NCBI GenBank assembly: GCA_921293015.1
Contig: OV121083.1
Coordinates: 30,806,908-30,870,907, forward strand
Reading direction: 5' to 3'
Length of the DNA stretch: 64,000 nt
DNA from: Phorcus lineatus
Lineage: Eukaryota > Mollusca > Gastropoda > Trochida > Trochidae
Made by a program: the position numbers and the translations under genes. The notes under the pieces were generated by a model. The model saw nothing but the letters and a program-made list of their open reading frames with translations. It did not search any database and was not told the origin of the DNA. Shown piece after piece: positions 59,198 to 64,000 of the stretch. Position 1 is the first letter of the stretch. The number at the start of each line of letters is the position of its first letter.

Positions 59198-59488
59198 TTT
59201 ATAATCCAGAAAAAATAATTTTTATTTTTTTTATTAAAAAGGTATCCTAAGCAAAATATTTTGTATAAGAGTTGTATAGAAAGCAACCTTTATTTATATA
59301 CTTCTTACTAATCCCAAACTTTCTCTGAATTTCCTTATAACTTTTGTCAATATTTATTTCTTTATAAACTTTATGCAAACAAAAGATTATAAACCCCAAT
59401 CTTTTGTTTCCTCTTAGAATAATGTTTCATTTTTCCACCATCGCAATATATTTCTTTGCAACAAGTTTTTGAATTGGGAAAGGAATAT

Positions 59489-59779
59489 TTATCTCCTTTT
59501 TTCTAAAGACCTCATAGGTAAGGGCAGTTTTTCTAGTAATGTTAGATTATTAATTATCGGATAACCTTCAAAGAAGTTAAGAGTTTTAAATTCTTCCCCA
59601 CAGTCTATACATCTGTGTCCTTCATAACTATTAATAATATTCTCATGATTACATTCTTTAATAGTCAAGTCTTCACAATTATCACATCGGGTAACAAATT
59701 GACAAAAATTTTCACTGAATAGTTTATTTCTGTATATCATAGTTTCTTCGTGGAGGTATTCCATTTTTATATTATTCAA
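59489..59779 (-). CDS. Small zinc-ribbon-like protein of the fossil
   Basis: 96 residues with two Cys pairs: CDNCEDLTIKECNH in the first and HRCIDCGEEF in the second, a spacing suggestive of a zinc ribbon. It overlaps the end of the next gene (59772-60197) by eight bases, fitting a compact same-strand gene run. No specific function is assigned. Confidence 0.5.
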   Translation of the reverse strand: MNNIKMEYLHEETMIYRNKLFSENFCQFVTRCDNCEDLTIKECNHENIINSYEGHRCIDCGEEFKTLNFFEGYPIINNLTLLEKLPLPMRSLEKRR

Positions 59780-60197
59780 GAAAACATTTTTTTTCTATTT
59801 TATAAGCTACAAACCCCACTACAATCATTTCCAAAACAACAAATACTATCTCACCCTGTTTTTGATATTGTGAAGGAGTATAAAAGTTGGTTAGACTGGG
59901 CTCAGGTTCTAGGGGTTCTAATGGGGCTCCAAATCTCACATGATACTCATGCATTGCTTCATCGACATCCCTAAAAGTTTTAATAGCATGATTTTGTCTT
60001 TTAAGTTGTTTATTTATGAAATCAAGTCTTGCGGTTCTTTCTTTCTCCCACTTATTCTTGGCTGTTGTCAGTTCTTCCAAAGCTTTGTCATGTCTTGCTC
60101 TTTCTCCATTGCCCATTTTTGAAAACAAGTAGTTGCTCCCAGAGAATGCCAATGCATTCATAACTGCATCCCCCACCATCATAGCAAATGTTGCCAT
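59772..60197 (-). CDS. Coiled-coil membrane-tail protein of the fossil
   Basis: 141 residues: N-terminal MATFAMMVGDAVMNALAFSG with hydrophobic character; a charged helical middle (DKALEELTTAKNKWEKER, LDFINKQLKRQNHAIK) likely to be coiled coil; a Pro-rich stretch; and a C-terminal hydrophobic segment IVFVVLEMIVVGFVAY, probably a membrane anchor. I recall similar proteins as a recurring component of such elements in cnidarians and molluscs, without known role. The frame is open over its whole length. Confidence 0.55.
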   Translation of the reverse strand: MATFAMMVGDAVMNALAFSGSNYLFSKMGNGERARHDKALEELTTAKNKWEKERTARLDFINKQLKRQNHAIKTFRDVDEAMHEYHVRFGAPLEPLEPEPSLTNFYTPSQYQKQGEIVFVVLEMIVVGFVAYKIEKKCFLE

Positions 60198-60234
60198 TCT
60201 TTATAAATAAAGTGATATATTTTTAAGGATACTA

Positions 60235-60450
60235 AGTCACTATATCAGTGGGGATAAGTTTATGTTTTTCAAGATAGTCTTTTATAAACATTGCTCCCCA
60301 AATATGTAATGTGACCATCCCAACATCATTAACATTAAACTCCAGTTTAGGTGTACCAGTTTTAAATACTATTTTACTAACCCTTGAAGTTCCAATGGCT
60401 AATCCAGTTATTACTGCAGCATGGTAAAGTGTTTACAAGGTTTTTAGGTT
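60235..60450 (-). pseudogene. Small hydrophobic protein of the fossil
   Basis: The minus strand begins MSEPKNLVNTL and, in a neighbouring frame, encodes HAAVITGLAIGTSRVSKIV and NDVGMVTLHIWGAMFIKDYL with an end near DIV. Two hydrophobic stretches suggest a membrane protein. Listed as a fossil part only. Confidence 0.45.
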
Positions 60451-60464
60451 CAGACATCTTCTCT

Positions 60465-60695
60465 CTATTTCATTTGAAATTCTTTAGTCTTTACAGGACC
60501 ATCATCTTCAGAATTACTCTTTCGGCATGTATGTCTGGATTTTGAAATACCAACTCCTATTCCTATTCCAGTAACACATATCAAAATGGGAAATAATATA
60601 TTTCCATGATTTTCAACCACAGTCTGCTGTTCCCTCAATTGCTTCTGTGCATTCTGGAGTGCATTAGGTTGTTCATGTTTTAATTTCTTAACCAC
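60465..60695 (-). CDS. 76-residue single-pass membrane protein of the fossil
   Basis: An N-terminal polar helix rich in Gln (ALQNAQKQLREQQTVVENHG) is followed by one membrane segment (ILFPILICVTGIGIGVGI) and a polar Ser/Lys tail. It lies between two other small genes on the same strand. Function unknown. Confidence 0.5.
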   Translation of the reverse strand: MVKKLKHEQPNALQNAQKQLREQQTVVENHGNILFPILICVTGIGIGVGISKSRHTCRKSNSEDDGPVKTKEFQMK

Positions 60696-60715
60696 AGCTC
60701 CCTTCTTACCAGCAG

Positions 60716-61369
60716 CTACTTTTTTAGGATTTTTTGTAACTGGGTTCCAGTGTCTGTAATTGAGGGATTTTTTCCGATTCGGACATCTTTATTATCTAAA
60801 CTTTTACTTTTAAAATGGCAATACTTCGCAGTTGTTATAAAAGTTGTAAGCGGTGCTGGGAACATCCCGTACCTATAATAAAGCTTACAACAAGTTTTTT
60901 TTATAGCATTATCAATAAAAGGGTTATCATTAAGCTCATCCATTAGTTTGTCTTTATTTTCGAGGGGAATATCTAAGAAGTATCTAGCAGCAGTAGAATA
61001 TAAAAGTAGTAAAGACTTTCCTAATGTCTTAACCATAACAGAACCTAACCTATGTTCATATTTGTCGTATTCTATTATTACTTCTTCATCTGTCATCTTA
61101 TTAATTCTCTCTATAGTAATGTTCTTATCAACACATTTTACTCCACCTGAAACAGCTCCTATAAGCTTTTCTCTCTTACTTTCAACTAGGTGGGGCTCAA
61201 AATGAGCAGGGGATATGTCAATTTCACCTAAAACTTCATTGATCTCCATTTTTAAGAATAAAGCTCTAATGTTTAAAACAAGAAATAGCAAGAAGATAAA
61301 TACACTGAGAAGTACAAAGCGGATACCTAAAACCATTAAGATTATAATCGCCAATAAAATATCCAACAT
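60716..61369 (-). CDS. 217-residue membrane-anchored protein of the fossil
   Basis: The first about 40 residues are strongly hydrophobic (LLAIIILMVLGIRFVLLSV, IFLLFLVLNI), then a mixed alpha/beta-like body with KMTDEEVIIEYDKYEHRLG and a terminal basic segment. It is the first gene of the minus-strand run and diverges from the plus-strand ATPase at 61407. Position and size would fit a structural or membrane protein; this is inference and no family is named. Confidence 0.5.
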   Translation of the reverse strand: MLDILLAIIILMVLGIRFVLLSVFIFLLFLVLNIRALFLKMEINEVLGEIDISPAHFEPHLVESKREKLIGAVSGGVKCVDKNITIERINKMTDEEVIIEYDKYEHRLGSVMVKTLGKSLLLLYSTAARYFLDIPLENKDKLMDELNDNPFIDNAIKKTCCKLYYRYGMFPAPLTTFITTAKYCHFKSKSLDNKDVRIGKNPSITDTGTQLQKILKK

Positions 61370-61406
61370 TTATATATATATAGATTTAATCTTGAATAAT
61401 AAACAA

Positions 61407-61800
61407 TGATATTAACTAAAGATCCGCATTGTGCTATAATTTGTGGGCAGACTGGATGTGGCAAGACTAAATTTGTACTAGATTTAATCGAGAGCTATTA
61501 ATACTATGAAAATTTTGAACACATAGTAATATTATGCCCCATTGATGATTGTAGTGCAGAGAAAGACCTCACTAAAAAGAAAGATGAGCTTACGAGACTG
61601 GCTTTCTCGGGGCGGCATACAGGGCATAGTGTATGGATTCTTTCACAGAAATATAACTCTATACTCAAAGACTTTAGAGAGCAGACAAGGTGGATTTTTT
61701 TGTTTCAGTGTAAGGATAAAGATACGTTTGATGATTGTTTACGTGAGAATTATGTAATTGAAACTAAAGCACAGAGAGACAATCAAATCAATCAAGCTAC
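61407..61800 (+). pseudogene. Packaging-type ATPase, fossil part
   Basis: The P-loop IICGQTGCGKTKFVLD sits at the start, followed by HIVILCPIDD, LTRLAFSGRHTGHSVWILSQ and LKDFREQTRWIFLF, the order seen in HerA/FtsK-like genome-packaging ATPases of Polinton-type elements. Not functional in this copy. Confidence 0.75.
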
Positions 61801-61814
61801 CTTGATTGTATGAG

Positions 61815-62045
61815 TCAATGTCTGGACTGTGTGTTATCGTGCCCATGTGTGAAGCATCACCATCTCCCCCTCCTTCACACCCTCACCGAAAGTTTCGAAA
61901 GCGTGAGAATGTTACGTGAGGAGTGACAAGGATCCAACACCTTACATCAAACCAGACTAGAAATTTGATTCTACCTGGCTATTTGCAACTAGCCGAGATT
62001 CGAACCTGTTCCGTCAGCACGATAACACACATTCACTTGCATCGA
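61815..62045 (-). repeat. tRNA-derived SINE fragment (candidate)
   Basis: On the minus strand, GGTTCGAATCTCGGCTAG near 61985-62005 contains a B box, and GTGTGTTATCGTGCTGACGG precedes it. A body follows with GTTGGATCCTTGTCACTCC and GGGCACGATAACACAC. The word GATAACACAC (complement TGTGTTATC) appears on both sides. The family differs from the SINE at 18262. Confidence 0.4.
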
Positions 62046-62142
62046 CCCATATAACTACCGAGGACGAGGACGACATACTTTATTTTATGTTAATTAGTCT
62101 AAAGTTAAGTACAAATTAATATTATTTCTCTAAAATCCTACT

Positions 62143-62221
62143 TCATTATTAGGGATTCGAACCCACATAGCTCATCTGCTTGGATTGTGAGTCTAACGCC
62201 TTATGGTCACAGCCATGATAA
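62143..62221 (-). tRNA. tRNA-like sequence, probably pseudogene or SINE head
   Basis: On the minus strand a cloverleaf can be drawn: acceptor TTATCAT against ATAATGA (one mismatch, one G-U); a D-arm region with ATAAGGCG; anticodon arm TTAGA-CTCACAA-TCCAA (one mismatch, conserved T before CAC); a long variable arm; and a T arm with GGTTCGAATCCC. A long variable arm with anticodon CAC is inconsistent, since such arms belong to Leu/Ser tRNAs, so a decayed tRNA or a SINE head is more likely than a working gene. Confidence 0.35.
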
Positions 62222-62710
62222 CAATCAATAATTTCACATTTTCTGAAGCATATCTTGATTATACTTATCTACTTCATCCTTTTTTGACAGTATGTGTAGA
62301 CAATTAGGGGTTCCTCCCGTCACCTGACTGGCAAGCAAATCAACATCACCAGTTGCAATACTGATTTCATCATCATCTTAGTTCACCTTTGGTGTTTTCC
62401 TGAGTCTGTCTAGCAAAGCTGCAAAATCTGAGTCTCTTTGCCTCATTATTTCTGTGCAGTGGCGGATCCAAGGGGGATTCAAGTCAATAAAAAATGAAAA
62501 CGAAACCATTTATAACGTAACAAAATAGCCCAATGCCCCCCCCCCCCCCCCCTTGTCATTCTGAACCCCAAACATAGTAAATCATACATAATGTAACACT
62601 AGCCAGCCAGATTTTGAGAGGAATCTGTGCTCTGATACAAATGTCGCTTGGCACATGTCATGAAACTCTGGAGTTTCAGGTCTGGCTCTGTATTTGTCAA
62701 CAGTACTGGG
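62222..62710. other. Spacer with a lone hAT-like terminus
   Basis: CAGTGGCGGATCCAAGGGGG at 62458 has the form of hAT-type transposon ends, but no matching inverted end is in the window. A 17-base C run is at 62536-62552. Nothing coding. Confidence 0.45.
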
Positions 62711-63107
62711 TAAGGGTGCGCAGTATTATTGGTATATCGGTATATTGCAATACAGAAACACCACGAAACGTACTGGTACAGTCATCTTAAAATATCCAAT
62801 ATATCGTAGGTTTTATAATGAATACTTTCCGTGTAAAATTGCAGAAAAACATAACAAAAGCACCATTTGATTTTACTGAAACTTTTAAAAAAATAATGAA
62901 CTTGCAAAGTTGAAAAAGCACCGACATGTTAAAAGTACGAAACCAGTTGCTAAATTACCTCTTTACAAAACGATGTCTACTTGGCATCGATTACTGTTCT
63001 AATTGCTGTTCTTAGTCAAAAGAACATAGAAAAACTAAAACATGAAAAGTACAAATATATTGCAATATGCTTTTCTGTATCGCAATATTTTGCGATACCA
63101 ATCCTTA
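62711..63107. mobile_element. 397-bp hAT-type MITE with 8-bp duplication
   Basis: GTACTGGG occurs at 62703-62710 and 63108-63115, an exact 8-bp target duplication. The ends TAAGGGTGCG and (complement) TAAGGATTGG continue into inverted words around GGTAT, ATTGCAATACAGAAA and ATTGCGATACAGAAA. The centre is AT-rich and non-coding. An 8-bp duplication is the hAT signature; TIRs of this kind (TAAGG, then TATTGCAATAC words) look typical of small hAT elements. Confidence 0.85.
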
Positions 63108-63115
63108 GTACTGGG

Positions 63116-63447
63116 TAACCATATGTCTTCTTGATCTAACTCTTCCAAAAAACATGACATTCATGCGAAATTGATTTTTTCGAAACGGGTCAATTTTGTT
63201 CATGATACATACCTGTAATATAAGAAAGGCTTGCTCAAAAGTGTAAATTTACCAAAAACAATGGCCCAAAAAGTTTATGTTGTGTTCAGGGACGAAAACG
63301 AGCGATTCGTCCAAATGCATTTTCTGCCAAAGCACGTGCACGGGATCATGAAGGTTTACATGCAGACACGTCTGCTTTAAGGGTATAAAAAACTATATCA
63401 GCCGCTGTTCATTCAGACTACACAACATCGGTACAGCGACCTGAAGA
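63116..63447 (+). other. Probable 5' leader of the Tc1 element
   Basis: Non-coding sequence ahead of the transposase start, with a TATAAAAAAC box at about 63383. The TIR end of the element was not recognised. Confidence 0.4.
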
Positions 63448-64000
63448 ATGCCAAGACTGAACAGAGCGCAACGCAACAACGCTATTGGTAGACTGCAAGA
63501 AGGAGCGACGCAGCGAGATGTTGCAACACACTTTGGCGTGTCCAGACAGACCATCTCCTCATTGTTGACCCGTTTCAACACCCGAAACAGCGTTGATGAT
63601 AGGCCAAGGTCAGGCAGACCAAGGGTGACTACTCGGGCCCAAGATCGGTACATCAGACTGCTCCACTTTCGGGAATGCACCAGGACAGCAACGTCAACAA
63701 CAACGCAGATACCAGACCTGCGTCAAATTTCCGACCAAATGGTACGCAGCAGGCTGAGAGAGGCTGGACTTTTTCCACGACGACCGGTTCGATGTCCCGT
63801 TTTAACGCAACGTCATCTGGCGGAACGTCTCCAGTGGTGTTAACAGAGGATGAGATGGGCACGTTTAAGGTGGAGAACTGTTCTCTTCACTGATGAGTCC
63901 CGTTTTCTGCTTCGACGAAGTGATGGACGAACACGTGTATACCGACGTCGTGGAGAACGTTATGCTGCCAACTGTGTTCAGGAGGTTGTCCCATTTGGAG
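63448..64000 (+). pseudogene. Tc1/mariner transposase, 5' part, runs off window
   Basis: The start at 63448 is well placed before a bipartite DNA-binding domain: first helix-turn-helix RNNAIGRLQEGATQRDVATH, then FGVSRQTISSLLTRF, the GRPR linker in RSGRPRVTTRAQDRYI, and the second helix-turn-helix ending VRSRLREAGLFPRRP. LTQRHLAERLQWC leads to an in-frame TAA at 63841. After that the same frame continues with RMRWARLRWRTVLFTDESRF (first catalytic Asp) to the window edge. Apart from that single stop, the visible part is intact, so it is younger than the copy at 17020. The second Asp and Glu lie beyond the window. Confidence 0.9.

Larger units (their letters stand above)
57385..61800 (-). mobile_element. 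Polinton/adintovirus-like element, fossil
   Basis: Parts: pieces of a protein-primed family B DNA polymerase gene on the minus strand (57385-58560), a run of small minus-strand frames (58691-59197, 59489-59779, 59772-60197, about 60235-60450, 60465-60695, 60716-61369), and a packaging-type ATPase fragment on the plus strand (61407-61800). This mix is that of Polinton-type virus-like elements. The polymerase and ATPase regions are clearly degraded, with at least three breaks, while the small frames look open. No terminal inverted repeats or 6-bp duplication were found. Moderately old by appearance. Confidence 0.75.

Noticed and set aside
62143-62221. Functional tRNA gene
   Set aside because: Long variable arm with a Val-type anticodon and mismatched stems; kept only as tRNA-like.

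Overview
The window is a gene-poor, AT-rich stretch of a metazoan genome packed with transposable elements. I see no intact host gene. The repeat types point to a lophotrochozoan, most likely a marine bivalve mollusc: tRNA-derived SINEs with a shared core and a (CACCT)n tail, many CR1-like and I/Jockey-like LINE fragments, CCGT-rich TA-flanked MITEs, a DIRS-like tyrosine-recombinase retroelement, a Polinton-like fossil and Tc1/mariner copies. This assignment is an inference from repeat content only.

1-6.2 kb holds satellites and small inverted-repeat elements. A 48-bp satellite appears in opposite orientations near 1-215 and 2110-2945. Between them lie two elements (628-1513 and about 1670-1925) whose terminal inverted repeats are built of 15-18 bp tandem units. 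Two MITEs with clear target duplications follow (4940-5053, 5336-5665). 6.2-21 kb is mostly featureless, with SINE copies (best at 18262-18560), an L1-ORF1-like fragment (9712-10150), a 2.36-kb long-TIR element with a 10-bp target duplication (12738-15098), and a 5'-truncated Tc1 transposase (17020-18008).

21.4-34.6 kb is one large inverted-repeat-bracketed block. It has a 38-bp outer repeat, a roughly 135-150 bp inner TIR made of small palindromes around ACAATCTGCAGATTGT, and then arrays of a 62-66 bp satellite facing each other. Inside lie several CR1-like LINEs, one nearly full length (28999-32612), a minisatellite element inserted into another LINE, and a further short-unit TIR element (32727-33257).

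34.9-48.5 kb contains LINE 3' fragments and a 6.7-kb block bracketed by GGATCC-rich TIRs (39531-46254). That block encloses a 5'-truncated LINE and a smaller element (42270-43684) with an 8-bp target duplication that carries a piece of LINE reverse transcriptase.

48.5-56.9 kb is a DIRS-like fossil broken up by two later arrivals: a THAP-exon-bearing insert (about 49.3-51.8 kb) and a 3.25-kb element with 245-bp TIRs (53081-56328). The single gene of the latter has the motif order of a FEN/XPG-like nuclease followed by a CXC cysteine tail. I consider this element the most interesting item in the window. 57.4-61.8 kb is a Polinton-like fossil with several small open frames. The last 2 kb hold tRNA-like/SINE pieces, an hAT-type MITE with a perfect 8-bp duplication (62711-63107), and the 5' part of a second Tc1 transposase running off the window end.

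The genes here do not form a host pathway. What they share is nested transposition: inserted elements can be ordered relative to their hosts, and several non-autonomous elements share one architecture, inverted arms made of short tandem words.
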